Shown here piece by piece: positions 43,885 through 52,044 of a stretch of 64,000 bases of DNA. Numbering within the stretch: position 1 is the stretch's first letter; each line of letters starts with the position of its first letter. This DNA comes from Shimia aestuarii (GTDB lineage: Bacteria; Pseudomonadota; Alphaproteobacteria; Rhodobacterales; Rhodobacteraceae). The notes under the pieces are model-generated. The model worked only from the letters and a program-made list of their open reading frames with translations, had not been told where the DNA came from and searched no databases. The position numbers were made by a program, and so were the translations under genes. Where the stretch lies: assembly GCF_022814865.1 (NCBI RefSeq), contig NZ_JAKVRD010000005.1, positions 124,001-188,000 on the forward strand, given 5' to 3'.

Positions 43885-45009
43885 TCAACGTTTGAAACCG
43901 GCCGGCACGAAAGGCAGTCTGACAACCTTCACAGGCATCCGCTTGCCGCGCACCTCGCCAAAAAGTTCGCTATCCTTGCTCGCATATTCCGCAGAGACAT
44001 AGCCCATGGCAACAGGTCCGTTGACGCTCGGACCAAATCCGCCGCTCGTCACCGTTCCGATGGGCGCACCGCCCTCGTCACTTGCATAGATTTCCGTACC
44101 GCCGCGCATGGGTGCCCGGCCCTCCGGCAAAAGACCAACCCGCTTGCGTGCCACGCCCTCGGCCATCTGGCCTAGGATCGCCTCCGCGCCGGGGAAACCA
44201 CCCGCACGCGCTCCGCCCGTGCGCCGCACCTTCTGGATCGCCCAGGTCAGTGCCGCTTCGACCGGGCTGGTGCCCGCATCAATATCGTTTCCATATAGGC
44301 AAAGCCCGGCCTCGAGCCGCAGACTGTCACGCGCGCCAAGGCCGATCGCCTCGACCTCCTCCATCTCGAGAAGCGCCCGGCAAAGCGCCTCTGCGCTGCC
44401 GTCCGGAACCGAGATCTCGAACCCGTCCTCGCCGGTATAGCCCGAACGCGACACCCAACAGTCCACGCCCAAGATCTCGACCGTCGCCACATCCATGAAC
44501 CGCATCTCCGCAATCTCCGGCGCGAGCCGCGACAACGCGGCCTCCGCCTGCGGCCCCTGAAGCGCGACAAGCGCCCGGTCCGTGATCGTCTCAACCGTGA
44601 TCCCCGGCTCCAACGCCGCCTTCATCCGCGCGATATCCGCCGCTTTGCAGGCCGCGTTGACCACAACGAAAAGATGATCGCCCCGGTTGGCGAACATGAG
44701 ATCGTCCTCGATCCCGCCTGTGTCGTTGGTGAAAAAGCCGTAGCGCTGGCGCCCCGTGTCAAGGCCAAGCACATCCACCGGCACAAGGCCCTCGAACGCT
44801 TTGGCAATCGCCTCGAGGCTCTCGCCGCGCAGGATCACCTGCCCCATATGGCTGACATCGAACAGCCCAGCCTCGGCGCGGGTATGAAGATGCTCCTTCA
44901 TGACGCCGAGCGGATATTGCACCGGCATCTCGTATCCCGCGAAAGGCACCATCTTGGCGCCAAGCTCCAGATGAAGATCGTATAGCGGCGTGCGCTGCAA
45001 CGCGTCCAT
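43885..45009 (-). CDS. gcvT: Aminomethyltransferase, T protein
   Basis: Transfers the methylene group from GcvH-bound aminomethyl to tetrahydrofolate and releases ammonia. The 374-aa protein has the folate-binding region [17 protein letters not shown] then [14 protein letters not shown], with the catalytic Asp in FDVSHMG, and [15 protein letters not shown] 45009 ([13 protein letters not shown]) has GGGAG about 8 bases upstream. First gene of the gcv operon; a tandem glycine riboswitch occupies its leader. Confidence 0.95.
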   Translation of the reverse strand: MDALQRTPLYDLHLELGAKMVPFAGYEMPVQYPLGVMKEHLHTRAEAGLFDVSHMGQVILRGESLEAIAKAFEGLVPVDVLGLDTGRQRYGFFTNDTGGIEDDLMFANRGDHLFVVVNAACKAADIARMKAALEPGITVETITDRALVALQGPQAEAALSRLAPEIAEMRFMDVATVEILGVDCWVSRSGYTGEDGFEISVPDGSAEALCRALLEMEEVEAIGLGARDSLRLEAGLCLYGNDIDAGTSPVEAALTWAIQKVRRTGGARAGGFPGAEAILGQMAEGVARKRVGLLPEGRAPMRGGTEIYASDEGGAPIGTVTSGGFGPSVNGPVAMGYVSAEYASKDSELFGEVRGKRMPVKVVRLPFVPAGFKR

Positions 45010-45101
45010 GGTCTCGCTCCCTGTCTTCCGGAGCGTCTTCTGATCATGAAGGCATCCGGCATCACTCTCTCGCGCGAATGTGGCCCGCGCGGGCAATGCC
45101 C

Positions 45102-45256
45102 CCTCTGTCCTTTCGCCTGAGATCGCTATCCCTTCGGCGGCCTGCCTCTCGCAGGCTCTCTCCAGAGTGTTATCGGTGCGTGTCGGTCCCTGTGGCCTGA
45201 GAGTTTCCGGGGCGGTTGCTCCTTCGGCACCGGGTCAACCCGGTTCTCCCGACTCG
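45102..45256 (-). ncRNA. Tandem glycine riboswitch in the gcvT leader
   Basis: Minus-strand RNA with two consecutive glycine aptamers. Aptamer I (about 45256 to 45177) reads GGGAGAACC, GCCGAAGGAGCAACC and CTCTCAGGCCACAGGGACCG. Aptamer II (about 45168 to 45102) reads GGAGAGAGCC, GCCGCCGAAGGGA and CTCAGGCGAAAGGACAGAGG. These are the diagnostic CCGAAGG and CUCAGG..AAAGGAC segments of both halves. A GC stem (GCCCGCG-CGCGGGC type, 45081-45095) follows. It probably switches gcv expression on when glycine is abundant. Confidence 0.93.
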
Positions 45257-45275
45257 CGTCAACCGATACCTAGTG

Positions 45276-45761
45276 TTATGCGGAGGCGCTGACAAGCCCT
45301 GCCGACGCAGCGCCACGCTCGCGGCAATTCCGCGGCGCAAGGATATCAAGCAACGCCGCGTTGTTGCAGACCAGCGCATTCAGCGTCACACCGTCAAGAA
45401 CGTCATAGAAGGCTTCCGCCGCATCCTGCAACGCCACCCGCAATAGGCAGGCATTGACAAGCGGGCAGGAGTTGTCTGCATCCGCGAAACACTCTGCCAA
45501 CGGCACAGGGGCCTCCATGTGGCGGAAAATCTGGCCAACCTCGATCTGTTCCGGCTCAAGCGCAAGCTCGATGCCGCCGTTGCGCCCGCGATGGGTATGG
45601 ATGATCCCCATCTGGCCCAATTGGTTGATCACCTGCGCAAGGTGGTTCTCGGAAGATTTGCACACCCGCGCAATCTCCGCCTTGGTCACAAGACGGTCGC
45701 GGTGCGCCGCGCAAAACATCAGCACGCGGATCGCAATATTGGTTCTTTTCGTAATACGCAC
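45276..45761 (-). CDS. nsrR: Rrf2-family NO sensor, NsrR-like
   Basis: A 161-aa Rrf2 regulator. It opens RITKRTNIAIRVLMFCAAH with an HTH including KSSENHLAQVINQL, the NsrR/IscR-type recognition helix. Three cysteines, CFADADNSCPLVNAC (Cx7Cx5C), would hold the iron-sulfur cluster attacked by nitric oxide. The GTG at 45761 is preferred because GGAG lies 6 bases upstream; a GTG 13 codons further up extends the frame. An FNR-type box lies upstream. The stop is about 20 bp before the glycine riboswitch of gcvT. IscR is less likely since no isc genes are near. Confidence 0.82.
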   Translation of the reverse strand: MRITKRTNIAIRVLMFCAAHRDRLVTKAEIARVCKSSENHLAQVINQLGQMGIIHTHRGRNGGIELALEPEQIEVGQIFRHMEAPVPLAECFADADNSCPLVNACLLRVALQDAAEAFYDVLDGVTLNALVCNNAALLDILAPRNCRERGAASAGLVSASA

Positions 45762-45830
45762 AGTCTTCTCCGAACTAGGGTTATGGCCGAAAACATCCAC
45801 GGAAAATGCGGGTTTTGACGCCTAAATGCT

Positions 45831-45844
45831 TTGACATGGATCAA
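45831..45844. promoter_or_regulatory. FNR/FnrL-type box
   Basis: TTGACATGGATCAA fits TTGAY-N4-RTCAA exactly. It is centred 76 bp upstream of the nsrR start and 21 bp upstream of the cyclotransferase start, so activation of nsrR at low oxygen is geometrically easier than activation of the other gene, where it would overlap the leader. Confidence 0.6.
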
Positions 45845-45857
45845 CAGATACTAGTGA

Positions 45858-46463
45858 ATGTCGGCCAATATGCACCAAAAATACTTCTTTGGCTATGGAA
45901 GTCTCGTGAACCGCGCCACCCACGCGTATGGTCAGGCCCGTCCCGCGCGACTGTTCGGTTGGCGACGAATCTGGCGCCATACCGACCTGCGACCCGTGGC
46001 CTATCTGACAGCGATCCCCGATCCGGACTGCGCCATCGACGGGCTGATCGCGCATGTGCCCGGCGACGACTGGCGCGCACTCGACATCCGCGAACACGCC
46101 TATGATCGCGTCGCCGTCTGCGATGACGTCACCCACGACGCGCCCGACCCGATCCACATCGCCGTCTATACCGTCCCCGAAGGCAAACACGGCCGCCCAA
46201 GCGCTGAACACCCGGTGCTGCTCTCCTATATCGACACGGTGGTGCAAGGCTACCTACAGGAATTCGGCGCGTCCGGCGTGGCGCATTTCTTCGCGACAAC
46301 CTCAGGCTGGTCCGCCCCGATCCTCGACGACCGCTCCGCTCCGATCTACCCGCGCGCCCAGACCACGACCGACGCCCTGCGCAAACGGGTCGATACCCAT
46401 CTCGCGCACCTCGCCACAACGCGCATCCCGCTGGCCGAGGCACACCCGTCCCTTAGGCGCTGA
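45858..46463 (+). CDS. Gamma-glutamylcyclotransferase-like protein (AIG2/GGACT fold)
   Basis: A 201-aa cytosolic protein. The fold signature is FFGYGSLVNRATH near the N-terminus (substrate-binding YGSL), then LDIREHAYDRVAV, which holds the catalytic Glu in the Asp-x-x-Glu position typical of the family. Such enzymes release 5-oxoproline from gamma-glutamyl amines or peptides. An ATG at 45870 (MHQKYFFGYGSL) is an equally plausible start; neither has a strong SD. Divergent from nsrR and convergent with gltX, with a 3'-tail element of gltX just beyond its stop. Confidence 0.82.
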   Translation: MSANMHQKYFFGYGSLVNRATHAYGQARPARLFGWRRIWRHTDLRPVAYLTAIPDPDCAIDGLIAHVPGDDWRALDIREHAYDRVAVCDDVTHDAPDPIHIAVYTVPEGKHGRPSAEHPVLLSYIDTVVQGYLQEFGASGVAHFFATTSGWSAPILDDRSAPIYPRAQTTTDALRKRVDTHLAHLATTRIPLAEAHPSLRR

Positions 46464-46470
46464 CGCCCGG

Positions 46471-46505
46471 ATCTTCCTCTTGCTGAAAATATCCCCGCCG
46501 GAGGC
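46471..46505 (-). repeat. 3'-tail element, copy 4 (behind gltX)
   Basis: In the gltX sense: GCCTCCGGCGGGGATATTTT then CAGCAAGAGGAAGAT. It is nearly identical to copy 3 over its first 18 bases. A CGCGCCTCCGGCGCG stem (46518-46532) precedes it. Confidence 0.72.
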
Positions 46506-46585
46506 CATCCGAGGAGCCGCGCCGGAGGCGCGGGGACGAGATATCCTGCGCGCGGCCCTGGCCGCGCACATTCAAGCGACAGACC

Positions 46586-47911
46586 TTATCCGCGCGCCTT
46601 CACCACCTGCAAAAGCGGCATCACCGCGCTCATGTCCGGCCCGTTGCTCTGTCCGGTAAGCGCCTTGCGGAGCGGCATGAAAAGCCCCCGCCCCTTGCGG
46701 CCCGTCGCCTCTTTCACGGCCTTGGTCCAAGTGCCCCAGGTCTCGCCGTCAAACGGCCCCTCGGGCAAAAGCGCCATCGCCTCGGCGATGAACGCGCGGT
46801 CTTCCTCGTCAATCTCCGGCTCCGCGCCGTTGGCGAACAAATCCCACCAGGTGGCAAGGTCCTTGCGCGTGACGATATTCTCGCGCGTCACCTCCCAGAA
46901 CTGCTCGGCCAGATCATCCGGCACGCCCGCCGCCTTCACATCCGCCGCCATCGCCGCGAAAGGCTGTTCATGCAGGATGCGTGCGGTGAGCGGGTAAAGA
47001 TCCTGCTCGTCGAACTTCGTCGGGGCCGACCCGAAATGGCCGATATCGAACCCATCAGCCACCTCGTCCATGCTCTCGCGCAACTCGACCGGATCGGACG
47101 ACCCAAGCCGCGCCATCAGGCTGACAAGCGCCATCGGCTCAACGCCCGCGGCGCGCAGATCGCGCAGCGAAAGTGTCCCCAAACGCTTCGAAAGCGCCTC
47201 GCCCTGCGGCCCGGTCAAAAGCGAATGGTGCGCAAATTCCGGCACCGCCCCGCCAAGCGCCTCGATGATCTGAATCTGCGTCGCGGTGTTGGTGACGTGA
47301 TCCGACCCGCGCACCACATGCGTCACCCCGAAATCCACGTCATCGCAGACCGACGCAAGCGTATAAAGGAACTGCCCATCGCCGCGAATAAGAACCGGGT
47401 CCGACACGCTGGCCGCATCAATCGACAGATCCCCAAGGATGCCATCGGTCCATTCGATCCGCTCTTGAATGAGCTTAAAGCGCCAATGCCCGTTGCCCCG
47501 CTCCGCGCGCAGCGCCTCTTTCTCCGCCTCGGACAGATCGAGCGCAGCGCGGTCATAGACCGGCGGCTTGCCCATGTTGAGCTGTTTCTTGCGCTTCAGG
47601 TCCAACTCGGTCGGCGTCTCGAAACACTCGTAGAACCGCGCCTTCTCGCGCAGCTCTTCAGCCGCCTGCTCGTAACGCTCGAGCCGCGCCGACTGGCGCT
47701 CCATCCGGTCCCATGTGATGCCGAGCCATTCAAGGTCTTCCTGAATCGCATCGACATATTCCTGCTTCGAGCGCTCCGGGTCGGTGTCATCGATGCGCAG
47801 GATAAAGGTGCCGCCTGCCTTCTTCGCGATGAGAAAGTTCATCAACGCAGTGCGCAGGTTGCCAACATGGATATAGCCCGTGGGAGAGGGCGCGAAACGT
47901 GTCGTGGTCAT
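46586..47911 (-). CDS. gltX: Glutamyl-tRNA synthetase
   Basis: Class I synthetase of 441 aa charging tRNA-Glu (and, in bacteria lacking GlnRS, tRNA-Gln). The N-terminus RFAPSPTGYIHVGNLRTALM is the HIGH region (His15-Asn18 as HVGN). The KMSKS equivalent is ALSKRLGTLSLRDL. The C-terminal helical domain binds the anticodon. ATG 47911 has GGAGA upstream; longer in-frame starts lack homology. Alphaproteobacteria often encode two GltX paralogues, so this may be one of a pair. Divergent from the MBL-fold gene. Confidence 0.94.
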   Translation of the reverse strand: MTTTRFAPSPTGYIHVGNLRTALMNFLIAKKAGGTFILRIDDTDPERSKQEYVDAIQEDLEWLGITWDRMERQSARLERYEQAAEELREKARFYECFETPTELDLKRKKQLNMGKPPVYDRAALDLSEAEKEALRAERGNGHWRFKLIQERIEWTDGILGDLSIDAASVSDPVLIRGDGQFLYTLASVCDDVDFGVTHVVRGSDHVTNTATQIQIIEALGGAVPEFAHHSLLTGPQGEALSKRLGTLSLRDLRAAGVEPMALVSLMARLGSSDPVELRESMDEVADGFDIGHFGSAPTKFDEQDLYPLTARILHEQPFAAMAADVKAAGVPDDLAEQFWEVTRENIVTRKDLATWWDLFANGAEPEIDEEDRAFIAEAMALLPEGPFDGETWGTWTKAVKEATGRKGRGLFMPLRKALTGQSNGPDMSAVMPLLQVVKARG

Positions 47912-48073
47912 GGGAATCTCCGGATATCGCGCGCTACCTCTCATACGCGCGCGGTTTTGTCCATAAGAAGCCCGCACCAGGTGCCGTTCCCGCCGGACAC
48001 ACAAAGTTGACATGGCGGCGGCGCCGTTCCGCGCTACCCTCTCAGACACGCACATATCAGGAGGACACAGGAA

Positions 48074-49003
48074 ATGCCCTTGAAGACCCCCCATATCAAT
48101 CGTCGCTCAGTCCTGCTTGGCGGAGCAGCCCTGCCGCTCGCCGCTGCAACGGCCTCCCCCGCCCTCGCCGCTGCCGAGATGATGGGCGTCGGCACCACCC
48201 GCTTCAATCGCGTGAAACTCGGTGGGTTCGAAGTCACCACGTTGCTGGCCGGAACCCGCACCGTGCCCAATCCGCAAACCATCTTCGGCATGAACGTCGA
48301 TGCCGATACCTTCGCCGCCGCCTCTGCCAAGGCCAATATTCCCACCGACGCGGCACAGTTCTTCTTTACCCCGACCGTGGTCAATACCGGTTCCGAGTTG
48401 ATCCTCATTGACACCGGCCTCAACCCCGCAGGCATCACCGCCGCCCTCGAGACCGCAGGCTATCGCCCCGACCAGATCGACACCGTGGTGATCACCCATA
48501 TGCACGGCGACCATGTGGGCGGGCTGATGGGCGACGGCGGAGAAACCTTTGCCGGAGCCAAATACGTGACGGGTGCGGCCGAATTCGACGCATGGGACAT
48601 GGCGGGCAACGACACGTTCGAAGCCAAGGTCCGCCCGCTCGAAGACAAGATCGCCATGATCAAGGGCGGCGATGCGGTTGCCTCAGGCGTGACCGCGATC
48701 GAAGCCTTCGGCCACACCCCCGGCCACATGGCCTACATGCTCGAAAGCGAGGGCAAACAGCTCGTGCTCGGTGCCGATTTCGCCAACCACTATGTCTGGT
48801 CCCTCGCCCACCCCGACTGGGAAGTGAAATTCGACCGCGACAAAGAAGCCGCCGCCGCCACTCGCCGCAAAATGCTCTCGATGATGGCCGGGAGCGAGAT
48901 TCCCTTTGTCGGCTATCACATGCCTTGGCCCGGCATCGGCTATGTCGAAACCCGAGGCGACGGGTATCACTATGTTCCGGCGAGCTATCAGCTTATGCTC
49001 TAG
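48074..49003 (+). CDS. Tat-exported MBL-fold metallo-hydrolase
   Basis: A 309-aa periplasmic metallo-beta-lactamase-fold hydrolase. The N-terminus INRRSVLLGGAALPLAAATA is a twin-arginine signal. Zinc ligands are THMHGDHVGG (His142, His144, Asp146, His147), GHTPGHMAY and GADFANHYV. It resembles N-acylhomoserine-lactonase-like or YcbL-type proteins in layout, but the substrate is not assignable. AGGAGG precedes the ATG at 48074. Divergent from gltX and followed after 33 bp by the PfkB kinase. Confidence 0.86.
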   Translation: MPLKTPHINRRSVLLGGAALPLAAATASPALAAAEMMGVGTTRFNRVKLGGFEVTTLLAGTRTVPNPQTIFGMNVDADTFAAASAKANIPTDAAQFFFTPTVVNTGSELILIDTGLNPAGITAALETAGYRPDQIDTVVITHMHGDHVGGLMGDGGETFAGAKYVTGAAEFDAWDMAGNDTFEAKVRPLEDKIAMIKGGDAVASGVTAIEAFGHTPGHMAYMLESEGKQLVLGADFANHYVWSLAHPDWEVKFDRDKEAAAATRRKMLSMMAGSEIPFVGYHMPWPGIGYVETRGDGYHYVPASYQLML

Positions 49004-49036
49004 GTCCAAACGGACCAGAGACCGGAGACACGTCCC

Positions 49037-49987
49037 TTGCAGGACATCCTGACGATGACGCTGAACCCGGCGGTGGACATGTCCACCGCCGTCGACCACG
49101 TGGAGGCCGGGCCGAAATTGCGCTGCGACCGGCCCGCTGTCGATCCCGGCGGGGGCGGCATCAACGTCTCCCGCGCCATTCGAACCCTTGGCGGGCAAAC
49201 CCGCGCCCTTGTCGCCGTGGGCGGATCGACCGGCAAGACGCTGCGCCACCTTCTGCTTGATGAAGGCATCGCCTACCTGCCCTTCCGCGCCCCCGGCGAA
49301 ACCCGTCAGAGCCTCGCTGTGACAGACCGCGACAGTGGCGCGCAATACCGCTTTGTCCTGCCCGGCTCAGACTGGAGCGCGGCGGATGTAGAGCGCCTCC
49401 TCGACATGATTCCCGGCATCGTGCCAGACGGCGGTTTTGTCGTGCCAAGCGGCAGCCTGCCGCCCGGCGTACCGCCCGACTTCATCGCCCGGCTCTGTGC
49501 TTTGCTGTCCGGACGCGATGTGCGGGTGGTCGCGGATGTGTCCGGCACCGCGCTCGAGGCGCTTGTCGCGCGCCCGGCTCCCGGTCTCGACACGCTGCGC
49601 ATGGATCAGCACGAAGCCGAGACCCTGCACGGCGCGCCCCTGCCCACACGCACCGACACCGCCGGTTTCGCCCGCGCCCTCGTCGGCAAAGGCGTGGCCC
49701 GCACCGTCATCGTCGCACGTGGCGCCGATGGCTCGGTCCTTGCCACCGCCGCCACCGCCCTTCACGCCGCCGCCGCAGATGTCCCGGTGCAAAGCCGTAT
49801 CGGCGCAGGCGACAGTTTTGTCGGCGCCTACACGCTCGCGCTGGCGCTGGGTGCCGACCCCGGCACCGCCCTGCAACGCGGTGCGGCCGCGGCAAGCGCG
49901 GCGGTGATGACAGGCGCCACCGACCTCTGCACCCGCGCCGACGCCGAGCGCCTCCTGACCGACTGCCCGCTCACGGTTCTGGGCTAA
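49037..49987 (+). CDS. PfkB-family phosphofructokinase-type sugar kinase
   Basis: A 316-aa ribokinase-fold kinase. It opens DILTMTLNPAVDMSTAVD, as in FruK/LacC/Pfk-2, with the sugar-binding GGGGINVSRAI and the ATP/anion-hole GAGDSFVGAY carrying the catalytic Asp. 6-phosphofructokinase or 1-phosphofructokinase are both possible; no PTS genes are nearby to decide. The start is TTG 49037 with GGAGA 8 bases upstream; ATG 49055 would remove the first beta strand and is less likely. Probably co-transcribed with the MBL gene. Confidence 0.85.
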   Translation: MQDILTMTLNPAVDMSTAVDHVEAGPKLRCDRPAVDPGGGGINVSRAIRTLGGQTRALVAVGGSTGKTLRHLLLDEGIAYLPFRAPGETRQSLAVTDRDSGAQYRFVLPGSDWSAADVERLLDMIPGIVPDGGFVVPSGSLPPGVPPDFIARLCALLSGRDVRVVADVSGTALEALVARPAPGLDTLRMDQHEAETLHGAPLPTRTDTAGFARALVGKGVARTVIVARGADGSVLATAATALHAAAADVPVQSRIGAGDSFVGAYTLALALGADPGTALQRGAAAASAAVMTGATDLCTRADAERLLTDCPLTVLG

Positions 49988-50091
49988 GGAAGAACGCGCC
50001 GCCCGCCCCCGCGAGGGGGCCGGTCGCCCCGGCCCGCCACCGCGGGCATCGCACCCTCACCGCAAAGACATCGACTCAGGAGACGTCCAGT

Positions 50092-50114
50092 ATGAGTATT
50101 TTCGCAGAGAAGAA
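50092..50114 (+). repeat. 3'-tail element, copy 5 (behind the PfkB gene)
   Basis: ATGAGTATTTTCGCAGAGAA followed by GAA, about 105 bp after the kinase stop. It lacks the CCCC block preceding the core in other copies but matches copy 8 (GAGTATTTTCGCA) closely. It faces copy 6 head-to-head; AGAGAAGAA here can pair with TTCTTCTCT at 50129-50137. Confidence 0.6.
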
Positions 50115-50125
50115 ACGGACCCCCG

Positions 50126-50203
50126 CTCTTCTTCTCTGTTCCAAATACCTCCGGGGTGAATGGCCGCTTGCGGCCAGAGGGGCAGCGCCCCTTTCGCCCT
50201 ATC
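50126..50203 (-). repeat. 3'-tail element, copy 6 (behind nadE)
   Basis: In the nadE sense: GAAAGGGGCGCTGCCCC hairpin, GGCCGC-GCGGCC hairpin, CATTCACCCCGGAGGTATTT, then CAGAGAAGAAGAG (ending near 50126). Its hairpin section resembles that of copy 1 behind nadD (GGGGCGYTGCCCCTC, ATTCACCCCG). Confidence 0.75.
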
Positions 50204-50233
50204 AAGACGCGCCCGCATAGGGCGCGCAGAGGT

Positions 50234-51892
50234 CTAGCTCTTGTCGCGGAAGCGGTTGACGATCGGATAGCGGCGATCCAGCCAGAACGCCTTTTTCGAA
50301 AGCCGTGCGCCGGGGGCGGACTGGAACCGCTTGTATTCCGAGATGTAGAGCAGATGCTCCACCCGTTTCACCGTCTCACGCGCGAACCCCGCCGCGACGC
50401 ACTCGGCGACCGAGCGCTCCTCGTCCACCAGCATCGTCAGGATCGCGTCCAGCTCGTCATAGGGTGGCAGGCTGTCCTCGTCCTTCTGATCCGGGCGCAG
50501 CTCGGCGGAGGGGGGCTTGTCGATGATCGACACCGGGATCACCTCGCCGCCGGGGCCGTTCATCCAGTCGCGATGCACGGCGTTGCGCCAGCGGCAGGTC
50601 TCGAAGACCCGTGTCTTGTACATGTCCTTGATCGGATTATAGCCGCCCGCCATATCGCCATAGATCGTCGCGTATCCCACCGCGACCTCGGATTTGTTGC
50701 CCGTGGTGAGAAGCATCTCTCCGAACTTGTTGGAAAGCGCCATGAGCAAAAGCCCCCGCAGGCGGGACTGGATATTTTCCTCAGTGATATCCGGCGCCGT
50801 GCCTTCGAACAGGGGCGCCAGCGCCTCTGTCACCGCATCGCGCGGCCTGGAGATCGGCAGATAGTCATAGCGACAGCCCAATCGCTCGGCGATGTCCTTT
50901 GCGTCATCAAGCGAGCCTTGCGAAGTATATTCCGACGGCAGCATCACGCAGCGCACATTCTCCGCCCCGAGCGCATCGACCGCGATCGTCGCCACGAGCG
51001 CCGAGTCGATCCCACCCGAGAGACCAAGAAGCACCTTGGAAAACCCGGTCTTTCCCATGTAATCGCGCAGCGCTTCTGTGCAGACGCGGTAATCCTGTTC
51101 CTCGCCCGCGGGCAGCACCGCCTTTTCGCCATGCGCCGCGCGCCAACCGGTATCGGTGCGGGTGAAATCCACATGCACCACGCGCTTGTCGAAGACCGGG
51201 AGCTGCACCGCCAGCTCACCACCGGGGTTGAGCACGAATGAGCCGCCGTCAAACACCTGATCGTCCTGACCACCGACCATGTTCAGATAGACCAGCGGCA
51301 GGCCTGTCTCGATCACCCGGGCGACCATGTGGCTCATGCGGCGGTCGAACTTGTCGCGATAATAGGGCGAACCGTTGGGCACCACGAGAATCTCCGCACC
51401 GGTCTCCTCCATGGTCTCCGAGACATCCTCAAACCACGCATCTTCGCAAATGGGTGAGCCGACCCGCACGCCACCCACGTCATACGGCCCGCCAAGAGGC
51501 CCGGCATCGAACAGGCGTTTTTCGTCGAAGACCGTGTAATTCGGCAGGTGGTGCTTGCGCTGGCGGTGCACGATCTTGCCACCGCGACAGACGAAATAGG
51601 CGTTATAGAGCGCCCCGTCCTCTGCCAGCGGCCCACCAATGGCAAGCACCGGGCCATCGGCGCAATCGCGGGCCAGCGCCTCGATCTCCGCCATTGCGGC
51701 CTCTTGAAACGCTGGCTTGAGGATCAGGTCTTGCGCGTTATAGCCAGTGATGAACATCTCCGGCAGCGCCACGAGGTCCGCCCCCGCCGCTTTGCCTTCC
51801 TGCCAGACGCGACGCGCCTCGGCGGCGTTGCCTTCAAGGTCGCCCATCACCGGGTTGACCTGTGCCATGGTGAGACGGAAACTGTCGGCCAT
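50234..51892 (-). CDS. nadE: Glutamine-dependent NAD+ synthetase
   Basis: Last step of NAD synthesis: deamido-NAD plus glutamine and ATP to NAD. The 552-aa protein joins an N-terminal nitrilase-type glutaminase (LPEMFITGY, KHHLPNYTVFDEKR, and the nucleophile in SPICEDAW) to a C-terminal synthetase with the PP-loop LGLSGGIDSALV and TTGNKSEVAVGY. It closes with RRYPIVNRFRDKS. ATG 51892 has AGGAG 7 bases upstream; the in-frame ATG at 51910 precedes that SD. Divergent from the MORN gene. Confidence 0.95.
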   Translation of the reverse strand: MADSFRLTMAQVNPVMGDLEGNAAEARRVWQEGKAAGADLVALPEMFITGYNAQDLILKPAFQEAAMAEIEALARDCADGPVLAIGGPLAEDGALYNAYFVCRGGKIVHRQRKHHLPNYTVFDEKRLFDAGPLGGPYDVGGVRVGSPICEDAWFEDVSETMEETGAEILVVPNGSPYYRDKFDRRMSHMVARVIETGLPLVYLNMVGGQDDQVFDGGSFVLNPGGELAVQLPVFDKRVVHVDFTRTDTGWRAAHGEKAVLPAGEEQDYRVCTEALRDYMGKTGFSKVLLGLSGGIDSALVATIAVDALGAENVRCVMLPSEYTSQGSLDDAKDIAERLGCRYDYLPISRPRDAVTEALAPLFEGTAPDITEENIQSRLRGLLLMALSNKFGEMLLTTGNKSEVAVGYATIYGDMAGGYNPIKDMYKTRVFETCRWRNAVHRDWMNGPGGEVIPVSIIDKPPSAELRPDQKDEDSLPPYDELDAILTMLVDEERSVAECVAAGFARETVKRVEHLLYISEYKRFQSAPGARLSKKAFWLDRRYPIVNRFRDKS

Positions 51893-52044
51893 CAGGCTCT
51901 CCTGTCGCATTTCTTCGTCGCAGATTTAGCAGATGCACGCGTGAGGGGAAGAGCCAAGGCAAAAGGCGTTGCCCCGAAACCGCCCCTGTTCTAGGATTCG
52001 CAAAACGCCACGCACGTGACCGGGCTTGGCCCGAGGGGATGAAT

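Noticed and set aside
50092-50220. 42-codon ORF (MSIFAEKK...) with AGGAGA upstream
   Set aside because: Tempting SD and start, but it runs through two oppositely oriented 3'-tail elements and its codons follow those repeats. Explained better as repeat sequence.
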